In this document: positions 8,446 through 14,950 of the stretch, piece after piece | How the letters are laid out: each line of letters opens with the position of its first letter | How positions within the stretch are numbered: the stretch's first letter is position 1 | Assembly: GCA_030408475.1 (NCBI GenBank) | Contig: JAUHQG010000043.1 | Coordinates: forward strand, 1-32,755 | Direction of reading: 5' to 3' | Length of the DNA: 32,755 bases | DNA from: Candidatus Amphrikana amoebophyrae | GTDB lineage: Bacteria; Chlamydiota; Chlamydiia; Chlamydiales; JACRBE01 | Notes under the pieces: model-generated | The model's input: the letters and a program-made list of their open reading frames with translations, nothing else | What the model was told of the DNA's origin: nothing | Database searches by the model: none | Translations under genes and position numbers: made by a program

Positions 8446-9104
8446 ATTATTTTCCAATTTTTCTCAAGCGAATAGCTTTTTAATCTTTTATCAGGATTTA
8501 CAGCAATTTTTTCTCCAGAGCAACATAAAAAGTCGATATCGTGAAAACTATCACTATATGCTGAGACACGATGGGTTGCTATATCAAGTTCTTTTTGAAT
8601 CTGAGAAGTGATTTTAGCTTTTTCACCCCCCTCAATAATGCGAGAAATCGAACAAAAATCGCCCTTATCATCTATTGCATATTCAGTAGCATATAGAGCG
8701 TGGACGCCAAACGACTTAGCTATAGGCTCTGCAATAAACTTAGGAGTTGAAGTCAAAATGGCTGTATAGTGCCCCAAGTGAATAGCTCTTTTCAATTCAA
8801 TAAATGCAGGCATATACAGCATACCAGGCAATAACATTTCAACAAACTCATCAATATATTGAAAAATTAATTGACTCGATCGTTTTAACAAGAACTGATC
8901 AAAAACAATATGATGCATATTAATTAAAGGAAATTCAAAATAACGATGTTTAATATAATAAAGCAAACAAACAGGTACGCTCCCTACTGGAATGCACTTT
9001 TTTTTAATTAAAAATAAATAAAACTCCATACTAATATTACAATCTAGCAAGGTTCTATCTAAATCAAAAAGAGCTATTCTCGAATATGGCACAATAATTT
9101 CCAT
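8442..9104 (-). CDS. HAD superfamily phosphatase, subfamily IB (PSPase-like)
   Basis: About 220 residues. HAD motif I is LFDLDRTLLD (nucleophile Asp14 and Asp16 from the ATG at 9104); motif II is the Thr/Ser in AILTSTPKF; motif III is the Lys in EGGEKAKI; motif IV is YSDSFHDIDFL. The layout matches phosphoserine-phosphatase-like HAD-IB enzymes that act on small phosphate esters; the substrate is unknown. An in-frame GTG at 9113 is an alternative start. The 3' end overlaps the nadD start, so the two are probably coupled. A palindrome CACACTGTAGTGTG (9111-9124) sits exactly at the 5' end and could be an operator. Confidence 0.85.
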   Translation of the reverse strand: MEIIVPYSRIALFDLDRTLLDCNISMEFYLFLIKKKCIPVGSVPVCLLYYIKHRYFEFPLINMHHIVFDQFLLKRSSQLIFQYIDEFVEMLLPGMLYMPAFIELKRAIHLGHYTAILTSTPKFIAEPIAKSFGVHALYATEYAIDDKGDFCSISRIIEGGEKAKITSQIQKELDIATHRVSAYSDSFHDIDFLCCSGEKIAVNPDKRLKSYSLEKNWKII

Positions 9105-9273
9105 TAATAACACACTGTAGTGTGCCTTAATAAGAAAGAAAAAGCAAACATTTAATAGGGATTGATAGCACAGACCAAGTCAATAGATTTAACGAAATCC
9201 AATATGAAAAAGATGGATGGTATATCCAATTTTTGAAATCAGCTTGTTAGACACAACTTAGGTTCTTAATTTC

Positions 9274-9302
9274 TTGCATTTAAACATACAGCCACTTATA
9301 AT
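9274..9302 (+). promoter_or_regulatory. Consensus-like promoter of Myb-like gene 1
   Basis: TTGCAT (9274-9279), a 17-bp spacer and a perfect TATAAT (9297-9302), followed by an AAGGGGA ribosome-binding site (9315-9321) and the ATG at 9330. The same block is duplicated before gene 2, where the -10 box has changed. It lies in the 225-bp spacer 9105-9329, where I see no gene. Confidence 0.7.
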
Positions 9303-9329
9303 CTCATCTCTAAAAAGGGGAAACAAAAT

Positions 9330-10499
9330 ATGATAAGAACTGCTTGGCTTCCAAAATACGACGAAGTAGTAATAGATGTTTTAACAGAAAAGGGGTATGA
9401 CTTAAATGCACTTCCCTGGAATCTCAAAAAATTTAACGATTGGGAAGTTGTGACAAACATGGTAGCTGAACGATTACCTGATACACAACCTCGATTGAAA
9501 AAGTATAGAATACAACAGGTAACAGCCAATTATTTAATGTCTCAAATTGTTTTTAGAACTTCGCCTCGTAATCACTCTTTGGTCTGCAAAGTGCATGACA
9601 TGAGCCCTAGAGAGAAAAAAGTTGTTTCTCTTCTATATAACAAAATAGGACCTTATTATATTAAGATTAGTCACGCTCTTTGGCTTATCAACGAGAGATT
9701 GATCAAAACTAAGGAAATAGAACCCTTTTTTCCCAGTGGCTTTAGATCTGGGCAAACTTTAAAAAATTTCATTCAACCTAATGAAAGATTACTAAAAAAG
9801 CAAGCTGACAAAATTGCAAGATTAGCTAGATCGTCCAAAACTCTTTTGAAAAGAACCGCTGTAATAACAGTAAATGATGAACAAATTAAAAGGAAGAATG
9901 AAGAATTAGTTGATTTTGCACATAAAAAACTTTTTAAGACCAAAAGAACAAGGAGTGAAGATGTGATTTCACCTCCTTCAACAGTAGCAAATAAACGTCC
10001 TAGAAGACGTTTGCCATTGACTGTTGATGCAGCGAAACATCCCTCTTCTTCAGCAGCAGGAGCCTACTATTATCCACCGGCAGAGCATCAATTTCCATAT
10101 TCAGCAGAAGGACCCTACTATACTCAACCGGTAGCACATCCCTCTTATGCAGCAGCAGGAGCCTACTATCCAGGAGCGGGAGCAGGATATCCATATGGGG
10201 AACCAGGAGCAGGAGCAGTACCAGTAGCCTACTATTCAGCAGCAGCAGGAGCCTACTCCTCTTATTCAGAAGCAGGACATCCCTCTTCTTCAGCAGCAGG
10301 AGCCTACTCCTCTTATGCACCGGCAGGACATCCCTCTCTATATTCAGAAGCAGGAGATTTCCCTACAAATAATGATGCTTCGAAAAAAGAATCAAATATA
10401 GAACCAGAAGCTCTTCCAGCTTGCGTAATAGAAAGACCAAAATCACAAGATGAAGCAGAGGGAGATTTAGATTTTAAATATGTCGAAAGACAAGTCTAG
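9330..10499 (+). CDS. Unrecognised protein 1: Myb/SANT-like N-terminus, basic clusters, Ala/Gly/Tyr/Pro repeat tail
   Basis: A 389-residue protein I cannot assign to a family. Residues 3-70 resemble a Myb/SANT or trihelix domain: RTAWLPKYDEVV, then PWNL and DWEVVTNMV (Trp6, Trp30, Trp38), ending in Q-x-x-x-x-NYL. The Trp6-to-Trp38 spacing is longer than in classical Myb, so this is inference. Residues 75-200 are conserved with gene 2 (LYNKI, SHALW-IN, F-SGFR). Basic clusters KTKRTR (203-208) and KRPRRR (222-227) look like nuclear localisation signals. Residues 235-345 are low complexity, rich in Ala, Gly, Pro, Ser and Tyr (AAGAYY, GYPYGEPG), followed by an acidic C-terminus ending DLDFKYVERQV. 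No signal peptide or membrane segment. Strong promoter and ribosome-binding site. A secreted host-nucleus effector is a plausible hypothesis. Confidence 0.8.
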   Translation: MIRTAWLPKYDEVVIDVLTEKGYDLNALPWNLKKFNDWEVVTNMVAERLPDTQPRLKKYRIQQVTANYLMSQIVFRTSPRNHSLVCKVHDMSPREKKVVSLLYNKIGPYYIKISHALWLINERLIKTKEIEPFFPSGFRSGQTLKNFIQPNERLLKKQADKIARLARSSKTLLKRTAVITVNDEQIKRKNEELVDFAHKKLFKTKRTRSEDVISPPSTVANKRPRRRLPLTVDAAKHPSSSAAGAYYYPPAEHQFPYSAEGPYYTQPVAHPSYAAAGAYYPGAGAGYPYGEPGAGAVPVAYYSAAAGAYSSYSEAGHPSSSAAGAYSSYAPAGHPSLYSEAGDFPTNNDASKKESNIEPEALPACVIERPKSQDEAEGDLDFKYVERQV

Positions 10500-10882
10500 C
10501 TAATTGAGCATTGCCTTTTTGACTCATTTTCAAGAAAATATCTCCATCTAAAGCGAGAGAGCAGAGTGCAGAATGCGTTTTGCCCCTAAGGGGTGAGCAG
10601 CAGGGGTTTTACGGCATTAGTGATAAAAAAATAATTTGATGCGAAGAGCTCTCTAAACATGAATCATATCTACCTAATGTTGGTCAACTTAGGAATACTT
10701 ATGAACCATGTCAGCGAGTTAAAAAACTGTTTAGGTTAGATTTGGATTATTTGCGATCCATTCTGACCTCTATATAAAAAAAAATAGAGTGATTTCGGCG
10801 AGCTATTAACTTATTACCATGCTTTAAATTAAGTTCTTATTTGTGAACAAACAATTTTTGATCCTGTACCGAGCTTAATTTC
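10500..10882 (+). other. Non-coding spacer between the duplicated genes
   Basis: Starts with the duplicated 3' flank (to 10531). The rest has no ORF I would support. It includes a G/C-richer patch at about 10575-10610 with CCCCTAAGGGG, a short dyad with no T tract, and a 26-codon ATG ORF from about 10659 with no family resemblance. It may be debris left by the duplication or by a lost mobile element. Confidence 0.4.
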
Positions 10883-10911
10883 TTGCATTTAAACATACAA
10901 CCACTCATACT
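10883..10911 (+). promoter_or_regulatory. Duplicated promoter of Myb-like gene 2, altered -10
   Basis: TTGCAT (10883-10888) and the 17-bp spacer are kept, but the -10 position reads CATACT (10906-10911) instead of TATAAT in the unit 1 copy. The gene 2 promoter is therefore predicted to be weaker. The AAGGGGA ribosome-binding site is retained before the ATG at 10939. Confidence 0.5.
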
Positions 10912-10938
10912 ATCAGATCTAAAAAGGGGAAATTAAAC

Positions 10939-12189
10939 ATGGCAACTTCTTCAGTAAATAGACGTACTTGGAATCCAGAGCACGACCAAATAGTAATAAA
11001 TGCTTTGACTAAAGACGGATATAACTTAAATTTATATCCCTGGGATCTCAGATGTTCTACAAACTGGGAAGCTGTGACAGAAATGGTAGCTAGGTTATTA
11101 CCTGATCAGAAACCTCCATTGACAAGGCGTCAATTAATATCTAGGACAAACAATTATTTATTGCGTAACATTGTTTTTCCAAAACCACCTCGTAATTACT
11201 CTTTGCCCCACAAAGTGCATCGTGTGTCCGATAAAGAGAAAAATCTTATTTATCGTCTATATAACAAAATAAAACAGACTTATGACGAAACAAGACCTAC
11301 TTCGCGTAGTTTTGTTTATATTCGGCTAAGTCAAGCTCTTTGGCATATTAATAAGAAATTCATCAACACTAATCAACAACTCCACCCTTTTCGCAGTGGC
11401 TTTAGAACTCAGGAATATCTGAAATCTGTAATTTTTAATCGTAATAAATTATTAAATTCAAGAGCTAACAGAAATAGGATTGAAGGTACGCCCCCAATTC
11501 GTTTGGAAAGAACCGCTCTAATACCTATACCTAAATCTAAAGATGAAGAAGCTATTACGGAATTAGTTGATTGGGCATTTAAACAACTTTATGATCCCCA
11601 AAGTACAAGTAATGAAGATGTGATTCCACCTACTTCAAGAGAAGCAAACAAACGTGGTAGACTTTCTGATGATGATGATCGATCCCCTACGGATCAAAAT
11701 AAACGAGCAAGGCATACCTATCAATCTTGGGCAGCACCACCAAGAGCAGGAGCAGGATATCCATATGGGGAACCAGTAGTCTACTATTCAGCAGCAGGAG
11801 CAGGATATCCATATGGGGAACCAGGAGCAGGAGCAGAAGCAGTACCAGTAGCCTACTATTCAGCAGCAGGAGCAGGATATCCATATGGGGAACCAGGAGG
11901 CTACCATTCAGGAGCAGCACCGGCACCAGGAGCAGCACCGGCACCAGGAGCAGGAGCAGGAGCAGGAGCAGCACTAGTAGTCTACCATTCATCAGCAGCA
12001 GCAGGATATCCATATGGGGAACCAGGAGGCTACTATTCAGCAGCAGCACCAGTACCAGTAGCCTACTATTCAGCAGCAGGAGCAGAACCTCACCCTCCAT
12101 CCCCAGCAGGAGTAGGAGCAGGAGATTTTCCTACAAATAATAAACCAGAAGAGCCTTCAGCTTGCGTAATAAGAAAAAATACAGAATGA
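10939..12189 (+). CDS. Unrecognised protein 2, paralogue of protein 1, expanded YPYGEP repeats
   Basis: A 416-residue paralogue of the 9330 gene. The Myb/SANT-like match is better here: RRTWNPEHDQIVINAL (Trp11), NWEAVTEMVARLLP (Trp43), then RRQLISRTNNYL, recalling the R-x-x-Q-x-x-x-R-W end of Myb repeats. The middle (LYNKI, IRLSQALWHINKKF, FRSGFRTQEYL) matches protein 1. Basic clusters NKRGR (237-241) and NKRAR (254-258) around an acidic DDDD resemble a bipartite NLS. Residues 268-396 are low complexity with four GYPYGEP copies (273, 289, 313, 356), YYSAAGAG modules and an APAPGA stretch. The protein ends ACVIRKNTE and lacks the DLDF-x-YVE-x-QV tail of protein 1, whose remnant lies just downstream. 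Codons in the repeat almost all end in A. Confidence 0.8.
   Translation: MATSSVNRRTWNPEHDQIVINALTKDGYNLNLYPWDLRCSTNWEAVTEMVARLLPDQKPPLTRRQLISRTNNYLLRNIVFPKPPRNYSLPHKVHRVSDKEKNLIYRLYNKIKQTYDETRPTSRSFVYIRLSQALWHINKKFINTNQQLHPFRSGFRTQEYLKSVIFNRNKLLNSRANRNRIEGTPPIRLERTALIPIPKSKDEEAITELVDWAFKQLYDPQSTSNEDVIPPTSREANKRGRLSDDDDRSPTDQNKRARHTYQSWAAPPRAGAGYPYGEPVVYYSAAGAGYPYGEPGAGAEAVPVAYYSAAGAGYPYGEPGGYHSGAAPAPGAAPAPGAGAGAGAALVVYHSSAAAGYPYGEPGGYYSAAAPVPVAYYSAAGAEPHPPSPAGVGAGDFPTNNKPEEPSACVIRKNTE
11740..12085 (+). repeat. Coding repeats built on AGCAGGATATCCATATGGGG
   Basis: Four near-identical copies (starting at about 11748, 11802, 11871 and 12000) of a unit encoding AGYPYGEP, interleaved with GCAGCAGGAGCA-type triplets and TACTATTCAGCAGCAGGAGC modules. 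One copy of the same unit is in gene 1 at about 10182. Identity at synonymous positions between copies and between genes points to recent unit duplication or conversion. The antisense strand of this interval gives a leucine-rich shadow ORF. Confidence 0.85.
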
Positions 12190-12205
12190 TAAGATGGGAG
12201 CATAG

Positions 12206-12244
12206 GAAGATTTAGATTTTGAATATGTCGAAAATCAAGTCTAG
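12206..12244 (+). pseudogene. Remnant of the ancestral C-terminal tail of Myb-like gene 2
   Basis: In the +1 frame relative to gene 2 this stretch reads EDLDFEYVENQV and then TAG, matching the DLDFKYVERQV end of protein 1. Alignment with gene 1 shows one extra A in GTAATAAGA, which shifts the frame to the TGA at 12187, plus a TAG where gene 1 has GAG. Two lesions thus separate the tail from gene 2. Confidence 0.75.
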
Positions 12245-12305
12245 CTAATTGAGCATTGCCCTTTTGACTCATTTTCTGAATTTTACAAGTAGTTTATTAC
12301 ATTTC

Positions 12306-12341
12306 CAATAGCACAGATTAAAAGCTAACCTTATGCTATTG
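12306..12341. terminator. Possible stem between convergent genes
   Basis: CAATAGCA (12306-12313) and TGCTATTG (12334-12341) are perfect 8-bp inverted arms with a 20-nt loop, between the 3' ends of the plus-strand duplication and the minus-strand small ORF, whose stop codon it overlaps. There is no T tract, so termination is uncertain. Confidence 0.3.
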
Positions 12342-12530
12342 ACCCAATGAGCCTATAGACGAAAAAGTAGATTTCGCTATTCTAGTAGCTTTAATTACAG
12401 GTTCTGGTTGTTTGCAATCACTGCTAGTAACTTGTTGATTCGCGGGTCTCACAACTCTAGGATTTGGAGCTGGTCTAACTGTAGTCGTTTCTTGAGTTTG
12501 TGGATTGCCTACTCTAAGATATAATATCAT
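12336..12530 (-). CDS. Small hypothetical protein, Pro/Thr/Val-rich
   Basis: I place the start at the ATG at 12530, not further upstream, because AAGGAG lies 6 nt before it; this gives a 64-residue protein beginning MILYLRVGNPQ. Residues 10-45 are rich in Thr, Pro, Arg, Val and Gln (TTTVRPAPNPRVVRPA) and look disordered. There is no signal peptide or membrane segment and no family is recognised. It is 90 nt downstream of miaA on the same strand and convergent with the Myb-like pair. The good ribosome-binding site is the main argument that it is real. Confidence 0.5.
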   Translation of the reverse strand: MILYLRVGNPQTQETTTVRPAPNPRVVRPANQQVTSSDCKQPEPVIKATRIAKSTFSSIGSLGQ

Positions 12531-12620
12531 ATTTTCTCCTTCTTTAAAATAATTTACGCAAAGAGAATAGCAATATTCTATAATAAACAATAACCTATAA
12601 ATGTGAAAATAAGCACATCA

Positions 12621-13643
12621 TCAGACAATCATTTCGTAGTCTTGCAAAATAATATCTGAAGCTTGCTCAATAGTAAGCTTACTCATATCAAGCCATTTAA
12701 AAAGAGGCTCTCTTTTAAACCAAGTAAACTGTCTCTTAGCATATTGTTTAGACGCTTTTTTAAAGGAGGAAACAAAATGGTCCCAATCTTCAGGGGTTTG
12801 CTTAGAATTAATAAACTCTATCCCTTGTCGATATCCAATTGAAGCAGCTGCTGAAGAATTTTGCAAAAGGCCATTATCCATTAGTTGTTTCACTTCATTA
12901 ATAAGCCCTTGTTCGATCATTTGATCGCACCGTTTTTCTATACGCGAATAAAGCGACTCTTTAGGATGAAAAATAAACCAACATCTAAAATCAATATCTT
13001 TGGGCACATCTTTTTCAGAAGGTTTAGGAATATCAGAAACTTTTTTTCCGGTAAGTGTAATAATTTCAAGAGATCTAATAATTTTATGACGATCTTGAAC
13101 TGTAATAGTAGCGGCATATTTAGGATCATGAGATTTAAGTTTCTCATACAACCTCTCAGCTCCAAACTTGTCCATTTCAGCTTCGAGTCGCGCTCGTAAT
13201 TCTGGCACAGAAGGAGGGCCTTTTGGAGGACCATAAATAAGTGAATGGATATAAAATCCATTTCCACCCACAACTAAAGGGACATGACCTCGAGTCAAAA
13301 TATCATTCATAGCGAGCTTAGCCTCATCGTGATATTTTACAACATTGAAAGGTTCAAAGATTTGACGAATATCAATGAGGTGATGAGGTACTTCCATCCT
13401 TTCTTCAAGCGTTACCTTAGCCGTACCGATGTCCATACCTTCAAAAACTTGCATTGAATCTGCAGAAATGACTTCTCCAAAACATTCTTTGCAAATATTT
13501 AAAGATAGCGCCGTTTTTCCAGAAGCTGTCGGGCCTGCAATGACAATTATACGCTTTTTACCACTCTTAAGAGCAACAGTTGCTTTTTTAGTGAGTTCAT
13601 CTCCCCCACTAACTAATTCCAGCTCTTCATCTAATGAACTCAT
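12621..13643 (-). CDS. miaA: tRNA dimethylallyltransferase
   Basis: Adds a dimethylallyl group to A37 of tRNAs that read UNN codons. The P-loop GPTASGKT is at 37-44, followed by the family motif ADSMQVFEGMDIGTAK at 61-76, VPHHLID, and the later RHKIIRSLEI and IGYRQ segments. At 340 residues it has an N-terminal extension of about 30 residues compared with many MiaA proteins. It starts 9 nt after rsbV with no strong ribosome-binding site. From memory the khpA-rsbV-miaA order resembles the Chlamydia rsbV-miaA neighbourhood. Confidence 0.96.
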   Translation of the reverse strand: MSSLDEELELVSGGDELTKKATVALKSGKKRIIVIAGPTASGKTALSLNICKECFGEVISADSMQVFEGMDIGTAKVTLEERMEVPHHLIDIRQIFEPFNVVKYHDEAKLAMNDILTRGHVPLVVGGNGFYIHSLIYGPPKGPPSVPELRARLEAEMDKFGAERLYEKLKSHDPKYAATITVQDRHKIIRSLEIITLTGKKVSDIPKPSEKDVPKDIDFRCWFIFHPKESLYSRIEKRCDQMIEQGLINEVKQLMDNGLLQNSSAAASIGYRQGIEFINSKQTPEDWDHFVSSFKKASKQYAKRQFTWFKREPLFKWLDMSKLTIEQASDIILQDYEMIV

Positions 13644-13652
13644 AATACAAGC

Positions 13653-13991
13653 TTAATTTAATGCTTCTTCTTCAGAAGAATGCAAATTTAAAACTCTTTC
13701 AAAGCCAGCCATTTTTACAATTTCTAAAACGTCATCAAGCATGCCATAAATTTGAAGCACACCGCCATTAGTTTTTAGTTTTTTTGTATTAGAAAGCAAT
13801 ACACGAAGGCCCGCTGAGCTTAAATAATCAACATGAGAAAAATCGAGTAATATTTTCGTTTCTCCAGCTTGAATATCTTCGCAAAGAGCATCTTCTAAAA
13901 CAGGTGAAGAGACCGCATCGAGCTTACCTTCAAGGTGGACTACTAATGCATTCTCTTTCTTTTCATTTTTAATTTGGATTCCGCTTTTCAT
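13653..13991 (-). CDS. rsbV: STAS-domain anti-anti-sigma factor (RsbV type)
   Basis: Single STAS domain of 112 residues. Family features are VVHLEGKLDAVSSP at the N-terminus, ILLDFSHVDYLSSAGLRVLL in the middle and the C-terminal hydrophobic helices. By alignment with SpoIIAA and RsbV the phospho-acceptor is Ser59 in YLSSAG. In the partner-switching pathway such a protein competes for an RsbW-type kinase; neither RsbW nor RsbU is in the window. Its start is 6 nt after the khpA stop, and AAAGGA overlaps that stop, so the two are translationally coupled. Confidence 0.92.
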   Translation of the reverse strand: MKSGIQIKNEKKENALVVHLEGKLDAVSSPVLEDALCEDIQAGETKILLDFSHVDYLSSAGLRVLLSNTKKLKTNGGVLQIYGMLDDVLEIVKMAGFERVLNLHSSEEEALN

Positions 13992-13997
13992 AATGAG

Positions 13998-14237
13998 TTA
14001 TCCTTTGTCTTGGATCAATTCAACTTTAACACGACGCCCAAAGCGAGCGCCAACTGTCATGGCCACAGTACGAAGAGCTTTAATTGTTCTTCCTTGTCGA
14101 CCCACAACTTTAGCAACATCAGAGTTACCAACTTTAACTTCTATAATGGTGCTTTTATCACCATCGAAAACGTTTACATCTACAATTTCTGGATCATCCA
14201 CTAAGTTTTTGATGAGGTAGGCAATAAATTCCTTCAT
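13998..14237 (-). CDS. khpA: KH-domain RNA-binding protein KhpA (YlqC)
   Basis: Small RNA-binding protein of 79 residues from the ATG at 14237 (MKEFIAYLIKNLVDDPE, the usual start of this family); a GTG at 14249 would add four residues. The KH-domain GxxG loop is VVGRQGRTIKALR, followed by a second conserved helix. KhpA proteins bind RNA broadly and in Gram-positive bacteria pair with KhpB to influence cell envelope synthesis and division. First gene of khpA-rsbV-miaA. A minus-strand promoter match is at 14275-14303. Confidence 0.92.
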   Translation of the reverse strand: MKEFIAYLIKNLVDDPEIVDVNVFDGDKSTIIEVKVGNSDVAKVVGRQGRTIKALRTVAMTVGARFGRRVKVELIQDKG

Positions 14238-14274
14238 AATATATTTCACAATCTGGGTAAAAGTTATTCACCAA

Positions 14275-14303
14275 ACTCTAACATGCAATGCCATTACAAT
14301 CAA
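14275..14303 (-). promoter_or_regulatory. Putative promoter for khpA-rsbV-miaA
   Basis: Minus strand TTGATT (14298-14303), a 17-bp spacer and TAGAGT (14275-14280), about 38 nt before the khpA ATG. Confidence 0.4.
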
Positions 14304-14320
14304 ATTATTTAGATTACGAG

Positions 14321-14370
14321 TCTCTCTAAAATATAAGCATTTTTCCATATTTAGCACTATTTTAGAGAGA
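14321..14370. repeat. Perfect 13-bp inverted repeat in a divergent intergenic region
   Basis: TCTCTCTAAAATA (14321-14333) and TATTTTAGAGAGA (14358-14370) are exact reverse complements separated by 24 nt. The pair lies between the divergent khpA and 14446 genes, upstream of both promoter candidates. There is no adjacent T tract, so a terminator is unlikely; an operator, a conserved RNA stem or the ends of a small mobile remnant are possible. Confidence 0.75.
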
Positions 14371-14445
14371 ATCCAGCTAAATCAACTATATAGTTTTTTA
14401 TTTAAATATGTTATAATAAAAGAGAACAAGTAAGTAGAGGGAAGT

Positions 14446-14931
14446 ATGGCTCAACAAATAGAATCTGGTGGTGTTTCAACGCAACCTATTGACAGTAAGC
14501 CAGTTAGGCTGTCTAACGCCCAACCCTCTAATAAAGAGATAGTTGCAATTATAAACAAAGTTGCTCAAACACATATTCTCGTTAAGACTAAAAAAGGGAA
14601 AAAAGTTTCCGATGCTCAAATGGGCAATGTAGCTCGCACTGCCTTTCCTAACCCATTAAATTTAATGATGACACTAGAAAAGCTTACTCTTAGTGATAAG
14701 ACTAAAGAGCACATCCTTCTATCTGCTATATATGACTCTAAATTAACCCCTCATTATGAATTTGAATATCAGCTTAATACAGCCTCCATGCCTGAAACAT
14801 TAATTCTGGATGGAAATCTAGATGTTTTTGAAGATAGTTATGTAGGATATATTCTTCAAAAGCATTTTGCCTCGCCTAACGAATTTAGGCGCTTTGCAAA
14901 AAGTTATAATCCAAAGACGATGTTCATCTAA
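14446..14931 (+). CDS. Unrecognised protein, possibly the 5' part of a broken gene
   Basis: A 161-residue ORF with good start signals: TATAAT (14412-14417) and AGAGGGA (14436-14442) before the ATG. Residues 1-28 are Ser/Gln/Pro-rich and likely flexible; the rest is mixed helix with no recognised domain. Its end (LQKHFASPNEFRRFA with MFI at the C-terminus) resembles the segment IRKFFKTPQLLLRFA with DMI near the end of the downstream 14949-15488 frame, which suggests repeated units of one protein family. The last codons and the stop lie in a 38-nt repeat that recurs at 26594-26631. The ORF may be complete, or the front half of a longer gene cut by that element. Confidence 0.6.
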   Translation: MAQQIESGGVSTQPIDSKPVRLSNAQPSNKEIVAIINKVAQTHILVKTKKGKKVSDAQMGNVARTAFPNPLNLMMTLEKLTLSDKTKEHILLSAIYDSKLTPHYEFEYQLNTASMPETLILDGNLDVFEDSYVGYILQKHFASPNEFRRFAKSYNPKTMFI

Positions 14932-14950
14932 AAAAGCCTATTTTCTAAAC
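14913..14950 (+). repeat. Dispersed 38-nt repeat, copy A
   Basis: Identical at 35 of 38 positions to the reverse complement of 26594-26631, sharing the core ATCTAAAAAAGCCTATTTT. It spans the last six codons and stop of the 14446 ORF and about 19 nt beyond. Confidence 0.85.

Larger units (their letters stand above)
9265..10531 (+). repeat. Tandem duplication, unit 1
   Basis: Unit 1 shares with unit 2 (10874-12276) its promoter and leader, the coding N-terminal region, the AGGATATCCATATGGGG coding repeat, and its 3' flank from GTCTAGCTAATTGAGC to GACTCATTTTC. Boundaries are where I can no longer align the flanks by eye. Confidence 0.75.
10874..12276 (+). repeat. Tandem duplication, unit 2
   Basis: Second copy of the 9265-10531 unit, carrying gene 2 and the same flanks. 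The two N-terminal regions have diverged substantially while the non-coding flanks and part of the coding repeat remain close, which suggests selection on the N-terminus or later gene conversion in the repeats. Confidence 0.75.

Noticed and set aside
10575..10610. CCCCTAAGGGG dyad as a terminator after Myb-like gene 1
   Set aside because: Only 4 bp of stem around a 3-nt loop, about 80 nt past the stop, without a T tract.
11687..12100. Leucine-rich 137-residue ORF antisense to the repeat region, and a similar one at 10000-10320
   Set aside because: They are reading shadows of GCAGGAGCA-type repeats on the opposite strand; composition follows directly from the sense codons and neither has start signals.
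11727..12140. Arg/Ser-rich 137-residue ORF in another frame over the same repeats
   Set aside because: Also produced by the triplet repeats in a shifted frame; no ribosome-binding site and no independent conservation visible.
9265..12276. CRISPR-like array, because of the spaced near-identical repeats
   Set aside because: Repeats are in coding frame, irregularly spaced, and intervening sequence is related protein-coding sequence, not unique spacers; no cas genes.
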